The translations under genes and the position numbers were made by a program. This document shows, piece after piece, positions 53,239 to 61,660 of a stretch of 64,000 nucleotides of DNA. Origin of the DNA: Gammaproteobacteria bacterium (GTDB lineage: Bacteria > Pseudomonadota > Gammaproteobacteria > Steroidobacterales > GCA-2729495). The notes under the pieces are model-generated. The model was given only the letters and a program-made list of their open reading frames with translations. It was not told where the DNA came from and did no database searches. The stretch is from assembly GCA_028285245.1 (NCBI GenBank), contig JANQPY010000006.1:62001-126000 (forward strand), in the 5' to 3' direction. The first letter of the stretch is position 1, and each line of letters starts with the position of its first letter.

Positions 53239-53961
53239 ATGCACAGCGCACTCGGCATCACCGCCTGCGATAGCCACTGGCTGTACTTTCGTTTCGACAG
53301 CGAATTGGCGAAGTTCGGTGTCTCGGCATCGCTCGCTGAACTCCTTGCAGGCGTGCCGCCAGGTGCCTGCGCGCTCGTCGATATCCCGATTGGCCTGCGC
53401 GCGCGAGGCAGGCAAGAACGTGGCTGTGATCTGGCGGTGCGCGAACTCTTAGGCAAGCGCGCGATCGATGCGGCACCGGTAAGGCCCGTTTTGCGCGCGC
53501 CCGACTACGCCGCGGCCTCGGCACAGAATGAGCGGCTTACCGGACGCAAGCTATCTCGACGCAACTGGCAGCGTCTGCCGTGGATTGCAGAGCTTGATGG
53601 ACTGCTGCTGGCTGATGAGGCCCTGCGCCGCTGGCTCCGCGAGGCCCACCCGGAAGTGCTCTTCGCGGCCCTGGCTGGCGCGCCGATGAGTTCCAGCCGG
53701 GAGTCCCGCGACGGGTTCACCGAACGCATGACGATCTTGCAGATACTGAACGCCGATGCTGAGCGCCTGATTGCGAGCGCGTTCCTGGCGCATGGCGGCT
53801 TCGAGGCGACGCGCGCCAATGTAGTTGATGCGTTTGTATTGGCGCTGTGCGCGCGGCGCCCGACTCAGCTTCGGGGTCTCCCGCCGGAGCCCGAAAAAGA
53901 TCCAAAGGGACTGCCTATGCAAAGCATGTATCTGCCCGGGCCGGGTCATCGTCCGCAGTGA
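53239..53961 (+). CDS. DUF429-family protein
   Basis: 240 residues from the ATG at 53239. It opens with the RNase-H-like strand LGITACDSHWLYF, then ALVDIPIGLRARGRQERGCD, LRAPDYAAAS, and the HPEVLFAAL and NVVDAFVLALCARRP motifs with acidic residues. This matches DUF429, a family with a predicted nuclease-like fold of unknown function. The gene lies five bases after the monooxygenase stop and may be part of that operon by position only. Confidence 0.82.
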   Translation: MHSALGITACDSHWLYFRFDSELAKFGVSASLAELLAGVPPGACALVDIPIGLRARGRQERGCDLAVRELLGKRAIDAAPVRPVLRAPDYAAASAQNERLTGRKLSRRNWQRLPWIAELDGLLLADEALRRWLREAHPEVLFAALAGAPMSSSRESRDGFTERMTILQILNADAERLIASAFLAHGGFEATRANVVDAFVLALCARRPTQLRGLPPEPEKDPKGLPMQSMYLPGPGHRPQ

Positions 53962-54005
53962 GCCGGGCCGTAACGAAGTATCGGGCCGCCTGAGGCTGTT
54001 CGCCC

Positions 54006-54851
54006 TTAGTTAAAGGTCTCGCCGATGACTGTTACCCGATGCATCTCCCGTGCCTCGGTGTAGTCGCGCACCGCGTAATGTGCCGTGCAGCGGTTGTCCC
54101 ACATGGCGATTGAGTTCTTACGCCAATAAAACCGGCAGTGCAGTTCTTTCCAGTCCAGATGCCGGTACAGCATGTCGAGAATGGCATCGCTTTCCGGTTC
54201 GTTCAGTCCCTCAATGTAGGTCGTCGTCAGCTCGCTGATGTAGAGCAGTTTTCGGCCGGTCTCAGGGTGGGTCTTCACGAGCGGATGGAGGGCAGGGGGC
54301 GTCTTCTTGAACGTCGCCGCGTAACGCTCGCCGCCACCATCCGCTTGCAGCTCCTGGCGCCGATAGGTCTTCGTCACGTCGTGCCAGGCAGATAGTTGGT
54401 CGACGATGTCGCGCATCTTGTCAGACAGCGTTTCGTAGGCACGATAGAGGTTGACCCACATGGTATCGCCGCCGCGGGATGGAATTTCGACGCCACGCAG
54501 GATGCCGGCGAGCGGCGGATCGTAGGTGTAGCTCAGATCTTCGTGCCATGAGTTCGACAGGCGCAGCATCGGCTGCGCGCCGCTCTCGGCCCGCAGCTTG
54601 ATGATTTCCTTGTGCCCATCGAGGCTGGGAATAAACGGGTGGATATGCAGCTCGCCGAAGCGTTGGCCAAAATTTACCTGCTGCTCCGGTGAGATCTCCT
54701 GGTCCCGAAAAAAAATGACCAGGTTGTCCAGCAGGGCCTGCTTAATCTCCGCATAGGTTTCGTCGTCCAGCGGTTGCTTAAGGTCTACCCCTTCGATCTC
54801 CGTGCCCAGCGACCCCGCCACCGGTCGCAACCGTATGCGTTGATACTCCAT
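54006..54851 (-). CDS. TauD/TfdA-family Fe(II)/2-oxoglutarate dioxygenase
   Basis: 281 residues. Iron ligands His103 and Asp105 (SWHEDLSYTY) and His258 (CTAHYAVRDY), with Arg268/Arg272 for 2-oxoglutarate (EAREMHRVTV), sit at almost the same positions as in TauD (His99, Asp101, His255, Arg270). The GGDTMWVNLYRAYETLS block is also family-typical. Members release sulfite from taurine or cleave aryloxyalkanoate ethers. The substrate here is open. It is a single gene with no transporter nearby. Confidence 0.92.
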   Translation of the reverse strand: MEYQRIRLRPVAGSLGTEIEGVDLKQPLDDETYAEIKQALLDNLVIFFRDQEISPEQQVNFGQRFGELHIHPFIPSLDGHKEIIKLRAESGAQPMLRLSNSWHEDLSYTYDPPLAGILRGVEIPSRGGDTMWVNLYRAYETLSDKMRDIVDQLSAWHDVTKTYRRQELQADGGGERYAATFKKTPPALHPLVKTHPETGRKLLYISELTTTYIEGLNEPESDAILDMLYRHLDWKELHCRFYWRKNSIAMWDNRCTAHYAVRDYTEAREMHRVTVIGETFN

Positions 54852-54928
54852 TGCCTGTTCGAACTCCCGGTGACAGGAGTCCGATTCTTACAATCGCCGG
54901 CGGGCTGCGCCAGTATCAGTAAGGTCGA

Positions 54929-55498
54929 CTAGGTGCTGTAACTGAAGCGCGGTTGCCAGTCGCCGGGGCCTGATGGGATCAGGTCGAACAACGGCCAGAC
55001 GACGCAGAAATCGTCGCCGGGCCCAAACGGCGTATTGGACACGCGGACCAGGTTGTCGCCGTGGCGCTGAAAAACCGAAACGCCGGGCTCAAAGCCGTGC
55101 TCCCCCGTGTAGCCCATATCCCTGGCAAAGTCCGTGCCCGCATGGCTGACCATTGGGAATCTCCAGCCGCGCTCGGCGGCGAACGCCTGCTGGGTAGCCA
55201 CATCATCAGGTGAGGAGATGACGAAAGCCGCGCGATCACGCAAGTGATCGATCACGCCGTTCAGGCCGTCGGCCCACAGCGTGCAATACATGCAGCCCTT
55301 ACCCATGTTGTGGACCACGAACAGTGTGTCCTTGTCGCCCAGTAACTCACTGAGCGTGACTGGTCCGGATAGGCTGTCGAAGTGATAGTCCGTCACCTGC
55401 TCGGGCTCCAAACTCAGCTGCAGCTTGCGCATTTCCTTGCGCAGCGCTGTCATTTGATCGCGGAACTGATGCATCTGATCTCTAATCGCGGCGTCCAT
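54929..55498 (-). CDS. DUF899-family thioredoxin-like protein
   Basis: 189 residues. It has a thioredoxin-like core: LSELLGDKDTLFVVHNMGKG, then CMYCTLWADGLNGVIDHL with a CxxC, AAFVISSPDDVATQQAFAAE and WRFPMVSHAG. This is the DUF899 pattern; some members are annotated as dithiol-disulfide isomerases without proof. It ends with a DDFCVVWPLFDLIPSG motif. It lies 24 bases downstream of an ArsR-type regulator on the same strand, so the two form an operon with shared control. Confidence 0.85.
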   Translation of the reverse strand: MDAAIRDQMHQFRDQMTALRKEMRKLQLSLEPEQVTDYHFDSLSGPVTLSELLGDKDTLFVVHNMGKGCMYCTLWADGLNGVIDHLRDRAAFVISSPDDVATQQAFAAERGWRFPMVSHAGTDFARDMGYTGEHGFEPGVSVFQRHGDNLVRVSNTPFGPGDDFCVVWPLFDLIPSGPGDWQPRFSYST

Positions 55499-55522
55499 GT
55501 GATGTTTCCGTTGTGATTGTTT

Positions 55523-55912
55523 CTATAGCTCTTGAGATTCGTCGGGTCGCTCCAAGTGATCCAGCCATGCTGCAAGCGTTTCAAACTGCTGTTGCCAGTG
55601 TCGGCTGTAGCGGTTCAGCCAGACGGTTGCGGCAAACAATGGCCCCGCGCTCAGACTGCAGCGCGCGATGCGGCCGCTGCGCTGCTGCTCGATAAGGCCG
55701 GCGCGCACCAATACCTGAATGTGCCGCGACACGGCCTGCAGCGAGATATCGAAGGGCTCGGCAAGTTCAGACACCCGTAGCGGCTCCTCCTGGAGGCGCT
55801 CCAGAATCCGGCGCCTGAACGGATCCGCCAGCGCGGAGAAAACTATATTGAGATCAATATCTTCTGAACTTGTTTCCGCGTCCGTGACGGTCAGGTGAGT
55901 TGGCCGGCTCAT
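55523..55912 (-). CDS. ArsR-family transcriptional regulator
   Basis: 129 residues, a winged helix of the ArsR/SmtB fold: IVFSALADPFRRRILERLQ, then LAEPFDISLQAVSRHIQVLV and LIEQQRSGRIARCSL. The classical metal-binding ELCVCDL motif is absent, so it probably senses something other than metal, as in the group often paired with SRPBCC or DUF899 proteins. Two palindromes lie directly upstream, suggesting autoregulation together with the DUF899 gene. Confidence 0.9.
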   Translation of the reverse strand: MSRPTHLTVTDAETSSEDIDLNIVFSALADPFRRRILERLQEEPLRVSELAEPFDISLQAVSRHIQVLVRAGLIEQQRSGRIARCSLSAGPLFAATVWLNRYSRHWQQQFETLAAWLDHLERPDESQEL

Positions 55913-55923
55913 ATCGGCAAATT

Positions 55924-55959
55924 ATCAACAGAATCGTTGATAGTCAACAAATATGTTGA
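55924..55959. promoter_or_regulatory. Tandem palindromic operator upstream of the ArsR gene
   Basis: Two inverted repeats stand side by side: ATCAAC-N6-GTTGAT (55924-55941) and TCAACA-N4-TGTTGA (55944-55959). They share the same TCAAC/GTTGA half-sites in an A+T-rich stretch, 12 bases before the ArsR start. This is a likely autoregulatory operator. Confidence 0.65.
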
Positions 55960-56057
55960 TAATTGAGCTTGCAGCCGGGCTCAGGTCGGCGGCCCACAGG
56001 CTGGGGTTGTGCTAGCTTCCCGGGCGATTAGCGGGTCTTGCGGAGTCACGAAGCGGC

Positions 56058-57539
56058 GTGGATCGAAACGATGAACTTGCGGTACTGCTCGCTTCTCGCG
56101 TACCCATCATCGTGGTTGAGACCCGCGACGAGGAGCGCCTGCTGGCCTTGCTGGTGAATCTGGCCGGCGGTGTTGCCGCTGCTGACCATCGCCCGCTGTT
56201 TCGCTGGACGGTCACCGACGGCCTGCAGCGTATCGATGTTGAGCTGGCGCCACAGCTGCACAACGCGCCGCCTGATCAGGTGCTGCGGCATATTCGCACC
56301 GTCGATAAACCGGGTATTTACGTACTCCTCGACTTTCACCCGTACCTTGGCGACCCCGTCAATATTCGTCTGCTTAAGGACGCCGCCGTCGGCGGTGACG
56401 ATATAAAGCGCACGATTCTCCTGGTCAGCCACGCGGTCACGCTGCCTGATGAACTCGCTTCACTCTCAGCGCGGTTCGAGCTCGCGCTGCCCGATGAAGC
56501 CGAACGGCGCGCTCTGGTGCAGGGAGTCGCACAGCAGTGGAGTCAGGAGCATGGCCAACGTGTAAAGGCGGATGCAAAAGCGCTGGCTATGCTGGTTGAA
56601 AACCTGGCCGGCCTGGACCGGGCCAGCATAGAGCGTCTCGCGCGCCATGCGATCCATTGCGATGGCGCAATTTCCAGCAGTGATCTGCCAGCCGTGATGG
56701 CTGCAAAGTACGAATTGCTCAATCAGGACGGCGTGCTGAGCTACGAGTATGACCTGGCTGGCTTCGATGATATTGGCGGCCTGGCTTCGCTCAAGCGATG
56801 GATTGATCAGCGTCGGGCCGTGTTACTGCAGCCAGATAGCCGGCTCGACCCGCCCAAGGGCTTGCTGCTGCTGGGTGTTCAGGGCTGTGGGAAAAGCCTG
56901 GCTGCCCGCGCCACCGCCGGTGCGCTCTCAAGGCCACTGCTCAGGCTGGATTTCGGGACGCTATACAACAAGTATCACGGCGAGACGGAACGCAACCTGC
57001 GCGCGGCGCTCACGCAGGCAGAACTGATGTCGCCCTGTGTGCTGTGGATTGACGAGCTGGAGAAAGGTCTCGCAACCGGTGACAGCGACAGCGGCACATC
57101 GCGGCGTGTGCTGGGGACATTTCTTACCTGGCTGGCTGAACAGTCCGGGACGGTGTTCGTGGTTGCCACCGCGAATGACATACAGGCGTTGCCGCCGGAA
57201 CTCGTGCGCAAGGGCCGCTTCGATGAAATCTTTTTTGTGGATTTGCCAGGTCCGGCTGCTCGCCAGTCGATTCTGGCAATTCAGCTTAGGCAGCGGGAAA
57301 TCGATCCGGCGGCAATCGATGTTGAAAGACTCGCCGAGGTGACGGACGGTTTCTCCGGTGCAGAGATCGAACAGGGGGTAATTGCTGCGCTGTATGCCGC
57401 GCACGCCAGGCAGCGAGACCTAGCGACCGGCGACCTGCTGGCCGAGTATATGCGCACGCGGCCGCTGTCAGTGGTCATGGCCGAACAAGTCGGCGCATTG
57501 CGAGCCTGGGCTGAGCAGCGCTGCGTTTCGGCTGACTGA
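56058..57539 (+). CDS. AAA-family ATPase (Ycf46-like)
   Basis: 493 residues from a GTG at 56058. The N-terminal half starts LLASRVPIIVVETRDEERLL, the pattern of Ycf46-type proteins. The AAA module is at about residues 230-420: GVQGCGKSLAARATA (Walker A), SPCVLWIDELEKGLA (Walker B), then FVVATANDIQALPPEL (sensor 1) and RKGRFDEIFFVDLPG (arginine finger region). The role of bacterial Ycf46-like ATPases is poorly known. It is a single gene and the partner is unknown. Confidence 0.87.
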   Translation: MDRNDELAVLLASRVPIIVVETRDEERLLALLVNLAGGVAAADHRPLFRWTVTDGLQRIDVELAPQLHNAPPDQVLRHIRTVDKPGIYVLLDFHPYLGDPVNIRLLKDAAVGGDDIKRTILLVSHAVTLPDELASLSARFELALPDEAERRALVQGVAQQWSQEHGQRVKADAKALAMLVENLAGLDRASIERLARHAIHCDGAISSSDLPAVMAAKYELLNQDGVLSYEYDLAGFDDIGGLASLKRWIDQRRAVLLQPDSRLDPPKGLLLLGVQGCGKSLAARATAGALSRPLLRLDFGTLYNKYHGETERNLRAALTQAELMSPCVLWIDELEKGLATGDSDSGTSRRVLGTFLTWLAEQSGTVFVVATANDIQALPPELVRKGRFDEIFFVDLPGPAARQSILAIQLRQREIDPAAIDVERLAEVTDGFSGAEIEQGVIAALYAAHARQRDLATGDLLAEYMRTRPLSVVMAEQVGALRAWAEQRCVSAD

Positions 57540-57576
57540 AGAAGCCTCAGGTGGCCCGATACTTCGTTCTGGCCAG

Positions 57577-58674
57577 CTAAACTTCACGCGTGAAGACGTC
57601 GCCGTCCAGGGCAACGCTCTTCACCAGGGCAAATACCGTTTGCCCCACTGACAAACCAAGGTCTCGCGTGGCGGCGCGCGTGAGCCGGGCCCGCAGGCGC
57701 ATGTCCCCAAGCGCCAACACGACCAGGCTATAGGCCGGGTCAGACTCATCAGAGATCTTTTCGATACGCGTGCGCAAAACATTGCGAATGCTGATGCCCT
57801 TGGGTGCTGTCGTGGCGACGGCCACGTCTCTGGCCCGGATGCGCAGCCGCACCGGCGTGCCGATGCCGGCCGCAACCCTCGGGACGATAAGCGGTTGATC
57901 CCCCAGCGCGAGTCGCGTGAGTCCGTTTTCCGGCAGGTGACTGGCGACTGCGGCGTTTAGCAGCACACCGGACTCTTCCGCGTCAGCAAGATTGCCCGCA
58001 TCGATTCGTTCAAGAATGTCCGCCGTTGGCCCGTACCCTGCGGCCTGGCCCTGGTGCATGACCAGTACGTTGGCGGCAAGCCGCGCAACTTCATCGATCG
58101 CGTGGGTCACATGGAGTATCGGCACGTCGAACTGACTGGGCAGAGACTCGAGATAGGGCAGCAGCTCGCTGCGGCGCCGGCGGTCCAGTGCAGCCAATGG
58201 TTCATCAAGCAGCAGCAACCGCGGCCGGGCGAGCAGGCTCCGGCCGATAGCAACGCGCTGTGCCTCACCGCCGGATAGCGAGCCCACCGGTCGCTCAAGC
58301 AGCCCGGTCAAGTCGAGTGCGTCAATAACGGTATCCCAACTGGGCCCGGTGCGTGCCTGTTGCGCGCGTTGCTCGGCAAAACGCAGATTGCCGGCCACAT
58401 CGAGATGTGAGAACAGACGGGTATCCTGGAAGACCAGGCCGACGCCCCGCCGATGCGCCGGTACCTGGCTGCGTTGGTTGAGCCACTGGTCCCCATCGAA
58501 CTCGATGCTGCCACGGGCATGCGTATCCAGTCCGGCCAGAATGCGTAGCAGCGTGGTCTTACCGCTCCCGCTAGGACCGAACACGCCGGTCACGCCGTCG
58601 AGCGGCAATACCTGGCTTAGCTGTAGTGTGAAATCACTTAGCTGCCGGGTGATGTTGAGATGCAGTGCGCGCAT
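57577..58674 (-). CDS. modC: Molybdate ABC transporter ATP-binding protein
   Basis: 365 residues. ABC signatures: FGPSGSGKTTLLRILAGLD (Walker A), GLVFQDTRLFSHL (Q-loop), SLSGGEAQRVAIGRSLL (signature) and LLLLDEPLAALD (Walker B). The C-terminal third is a TOBE/Mop molybdate-binding domain (VRLRIRARDVAVAT, then a second strand set), which separates ModC from other ABC ATPases. Its start overlaps the modB stop by one base (TGATG). It energises molybdate uptake. No modA gene is adjacent. Confidence 0.92.
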   Translation of the reverse strand: MRALHLNITRQLSDFTLQLSQVLPLDGVTGVFGPSGSGKTTLLRILAGLDTHARGSIEFDGDQWLNQRSQVPAHRRGVGLVFQDTRLFSHLDVAGNLRFAEQRAQQARTGPSWDTVIDALDLTGLLERPVGSLSGGEAQRVAIGRSLLARPRLLLLDEPLAALDRRRRSELLPYLESLPSQFDVPILHVTHAIDEVARLAANVLVMHQGQAAGYGPTADILERIDAGNLADAEESGVLLNAAVASHLPENGLTRLALGDQPLIVPRVAAGIGTPVRLRIRARDVAVATTAPKGISIRNVLRTRIEKISDESDPAYSLVVLALGDMRLRARLTRAATRDLGLSVGQTVFALVKSVALDGDVFTREV

Positions 58675-59342
58675 CAGGCCAGTCTTGGCAGCGCCTGGCG
58701 ATTGCTGCCGTAAACCAACAACAGCGTGATGAAGGAAACAATTAGCAGGCCGATGGAGAGTTGGTGGGCCGCAGTGTAGTCCAGCGTTTCCACGCTTTCG
58801 TAGATAGCAATAGAGATAACCTGTGTGCGCCCCGGAATGTTGCCGCCTACCATCAGCACGACGCCAAACTCTCCCAGGGTGTGCGCGAAGCCGAGCACCG
58901 CAGCAGTTAGATATCCGCGCAGCGCAAGCGGGGAGGCGACCGAAAGAAATCGATCCAGCGGCGAGGCACCCAGCGTTGCGGCCGCCTCAACCGGGGCGCG
59001 CCCTACGGCCGCAAAAGCGGTCTGTAGTGGCTGCACCACAAAGGGCAGTGAGTAGAGCACTGAAGCCAACACGAGCCCGGTGAACGAAAATGCCAGCGTG
59101 CCGCCAGTGAGGTTGATCCAGGCTTTGCCCAGCGCCGCATCGGGGTTAAAGAGCAGCAGCAGATAGAAGCCCAGTACCGTAGGTGGCAGCACCAGCGGCA
59201 ATGCGGTGATGGCCTCGGCCACGGCGGCCAGGCGCGAGCGCGTGTTGGCGAGCCACCACGCCAGTGGCGTGCCCAGAACAAGCAAGACGACAGTGGTGAC
59301 GAGTGCGAGTCGCAGACTGAGCCAGACGGGCGTGAGGTCCAT
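58674..59342 (-). CDS. modB: Molybdate ABC transporter permease
   Basis: 222 residues from the ATG at 59342; a GTG at 59366 would add eight. It has five or six hydrophobic helices. The binding-protein-dependent permease motif EAAATLGASPLDRFLSVASP (EAA loop) is clear, preceded by VVQPLQTAFAAVGRAP, as in ModB. It pairs with ModC. The gene upstream on this strand is a winged-helix/hydrolase fusion rather than modA, so the periplasmic binding protein must be encoded elsewhere or be missing. Confidence 0.92.
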   Translation of the reverse strand: MDLTPVWLSLRLALVTTVVLLVLGTPLAWWLANTRSRLAAVAEAITALPLVLPPTVLGFYLLLLFNPDAALGKAWINLTGGTLAFSFTGLVLASVLYSLPFVVQPLQTAFAAVGRAPVEAAATLGASPLDRFLSVASPLALRGYLTAAVLGFAHTLGEFGVVLMVGGNIPGRTQVISIAIYESVETLDYTAAHQLSIGLLIVSFITLLLVYGSNRQALPRLA

Positions 59343-59375
59343 AGCCGCGCATTGCGCCGCAACCACGTCTGGCTG

Positions 59376-60551
59376 TCAAACGGGTGGCAGTTCCTTCAGA
59401 AACTTCTCAACCTCACGGTGCACCGCATTGCTGTCACCCAGAAACCACCAGTGATCATTGCCGTCCAGCCGCACAAAGCGCGCGCCCGGAATGCGCGACG
59501 CCATATCTTCGCCCGCCCCGACCCGGACAATGCGGTCGCCATCTCGGTGCAGGACCAGTGTTGGGGCCTGAATGCGGGGCAGCTCCGGCCGCACATCGAT
59601 ATCCCGGAGCGCCTCGAGGATGCCGCGAATACTGCCGGGTGTAGCCGCACCCCGCAGGTAGCGGGCCCAGGCTTCCTGAATCTCCGGCTCGGCGGCGTAG
59701 TCGGGCGCAAAGTACTCCAGCGCCGAAGGACCGCCCCAGTTCCTGATCAGTGCATCAACCCAGCGATCGAACAGGCGCCGTGAGGTGCCCCAGCGGTAAT
59801 CCGGACTGCGCAGCCCGCGGGCGAAGGCGCCGTACATGATCACGGCCCGCGTACGCTCCGGGTAGCGCGCGGCGAACAAGGCGGTCGCCGGTCCGCTCTC
59901 GGACACGCCAAACAGAATGACCTGTTCTGCTCCGGCCGCATCAACCACGGCCAGCATGTCGTCGACCGTATGGTCAATTTCCGGCGCATAGCCAATCCGG
60001 TCTGACAGGCCAACGCCACGTTTGTCGAACGTAATCAGACGTCCGTGCCGTGACAGGCGTTGGTCGAAGCGCGCCAGAGGCCGAATGCGATAACGGAAGT
60101 CCAGATGCGAGACGAACCCCGGTACGAACAGGATGTCTGGCGGATGCCTGTCGCCCAGGGTCCGCCAGGCGATGTGCACATCGCCCTGCGGGACGAACTG
60201 AATAGGAGATAAGCCGCCAGGCTCGGCCTGCTGCTCGCCATCCGCTTCGACCGGCGCAATAAAGCGATATCCGCGCTTGGACTGAGTTTGTATGACCCGC
60301 TGCTGGCTGGCGTCGTCGCCCACCGCTTTGCGGGCCTTCATGACGGTCCGCGCGAGTGACGCTTCAGTCACGACGACCTCCGGCCAGAGGGCGTCCTGCA
60401 GCTCGTGCTTGTTCACCACCCGCTCACGGTGCTCGAGCAGATAGGTGAGCAAATCCAGCGCTTTGGGCTCAATCGAAACCCGCGCGCCGCCGCGCCACAA
60501 CTCGCCCGCCGCCAGGTTTAGCTCGCAATCCTCAAAGCGCCAGGTTGACAT
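59376..60551 (-). CDS. Winged-helix DNA-binding domain fused to alpha/beta hydrolase
   Basis: 391 residues. Residues 1-100 are an OmpR/PhoB-type winged helix (EPKALDLLTYLLEHRERVVN, VIQTQSKRGYRFIAPVE), as in CadC-type regulators. Residues 118-391 are an alpha/beta hydrolase with a full triad: Ser217 (FGVSESG), Asp339 (HRDGDRIV) and His367 (GNDHWWFLG). No transmembrane helix separates them, so it is cytoplasmic. The hydrolase may serve as a ligand sensor or act on a signal molecule. The stop lies 33 bases before modB on the same strand, so it may regulate or share a transcript with modBC. Confidence 0.88.
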   Translation of the reverse strand: MSTWRFEDCELNLAAGELWRGGARVSIEPKALDLLTYLLEHRERVVNKHELQDALWPEVVVTEASLARTVMKARKAVGDDASQQRVIQTQSKRGYRFIAPVEADGEQQAEPGGLSPIQFVPQGDVHIAWRTLGDRHPPDILFVPGFVSHLDFRYRIRPLARFDQRLSRHGRLITFDKRGVGLSDRIGYAPEIDHTVDDMLAVVDAAGAEQVILFGVSESGPATALFAARYPERTRAVIMYGAFARGLRSPDYRWGTSRRLFDRWVDALIRNWGGPSALEYFAPDYAAEPEIQEAWARYLRGAATPGSIRGILEALRDIDVRPELPRIQAPTLVLHRDGDRIVRVGAGEDMASRIPGARFVRLDGNDHWWFLGDSNAVHREVEKFLKELPPV

Positions 60552-60662
60552 GGTCAGAAAAAGGTCAGGTTTTCGTCAGCTCACGGTCAGGACTCCAAAG
60601 CGCTCGGCGCGCACTGTATGCCCACAGGCCGCGAGGCCATTCGTCACCACCGGGAGAGAAAG

Positions 60663-60980
60663 ATGAACAGGATATACCAACTGGCCGGCACCATCGCACT
60701 GATCGCTTCGACATCCGCGCAAGCCGAAATCCCTGCGGCCGCACTGTACAAGAACGAGTTGCAGCGCTGCGTGGTCGCGCTCCGTGACCAGGTCAGCGAC
60801 GCGCAGACACGCGTCCTGCGCCACTACGTCAGCGGCATCGCTCGTCGTGGTTCCTGGTACGAGTTTGATATTCGTTCCGAAGCGTTTGACGACGCCGCCG
60901 CTGCGCCGGTCCGTGAACGGCACAGCGTGTGCCGCGCGCATCGCTGGCAGGCTGATACGCAGCTCCGGGCTACGAGCTGA
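60663..60980 (+). CDS. Small secreted protein, unknown
   Basis: 105 residues from the ATG at 60663, preceded by GGGAGAGAAAG. The signal peptide is NRIYQLAGTIALIASTSAQA. The mature part has two cysteines (QRCVVAL and HSVCRAHR) that may form a disulfide, with aromatic-rich SWYEFDIRSEAF between. No family is recognised. It is divergent from the winged-helix/hydrolase gene. Confidence 0.6.
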   Translation: MNRIYQLAGTIALIASTSAQAEIPAAALYKNELQRCVVALRDQVSDAQTRVLRHYVSGIARRGSWYEFDIRSEAFDDAAAAPVRERHSVCRAHRWQADTQLRATS

Positions 60981-61056
60981 CGACACAGATCGATGGGTCA
61001 CGGACAGGCCGGTGGCTTCCTGGAAGCTGCCGGCCTCAAGCTTGCGCAGAGCCGGA

Positions 61057-61530
61057 CTACTGTTGAAATCGGCCGGTGGCCTGAATACTCGGGTCCAGCA
61101 TGTCCTTGGAATGGCCCATGCTCAGTTCCATTTCGAGCTCATGAACCCGCGCTTTCAGCGCCTCATTGTCACGGCGCAGTCGTTCAAGCGCCTCGCTAGC
61201 GGCCAGTCGCTCGCCGGATTCCTTTTCCATGAGTCCGATACGCTTGTCTAAGTCAGCCTGCAGATTCTCTGCTCGGGACTCAGCCTCTTTCAGCGCCTGG
61301 CGGACGCCAGCGGCGTCGCTGTTCGCATCTTCGACGGCCTGCTGTGCACGAGCTGAATCTGCTCGGCGCAGCTTGATTTCGGTGAGCAGTTCGCGGAGCT
61401 GAGTGTCGCGAGGATCCTCGCGCTCGGCAATCACCCGGTTCCGCTCAACCGACCAGCGCATAGCGAATGCACCCACCGCAGCCACAGCGAGTCCGGCGAG
61501 AATTCCAAGCAGGCTCCACACAAACCACAT
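61057..61530 (-). CDS. Membrane-anchored coiled-coil protein
   Basis: 157 residues. One N-terminal transmembrane helix (residues 3-26, VWSLLGILAGLAVAAVGAFA) is followed by a long charged helix with heptad-like Leu/Ala spacing (residues 45-140, for instance GVRQALKEAESRAENLQADL). It looks like a structural or scaffold protein, possibly of the YhcB type, but the match is too weak to name it. It is divergent from the NodI-like gene. Confidence 0.65.
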   Translation of the reverse strand: MWFVWSLLGILAGLAVAAVGAFAMRWSVERNRVIAEREDPRDTQLRELLTEIKLRRADSARAQQAVEDANSDAAGVRQALKEAESRAENLQADLDKRIGLMEKESGERLAASEALERLRRDNEALKARVHELEMELSMGHSKDMLDPSIQATGRFQQ

Positions 61531-61660
61531 AGCGTGAGGTCACGAAAAGCGATGGGAACAGGTAAGCTAGCGTGGCCAGGCACATTATGTCGCGGGCCTG
61601 GTTCTCACTCCCGGGACTCCACGGTCCGTGACTCCAGTAGCTTCGATACCAATAGCGTCT

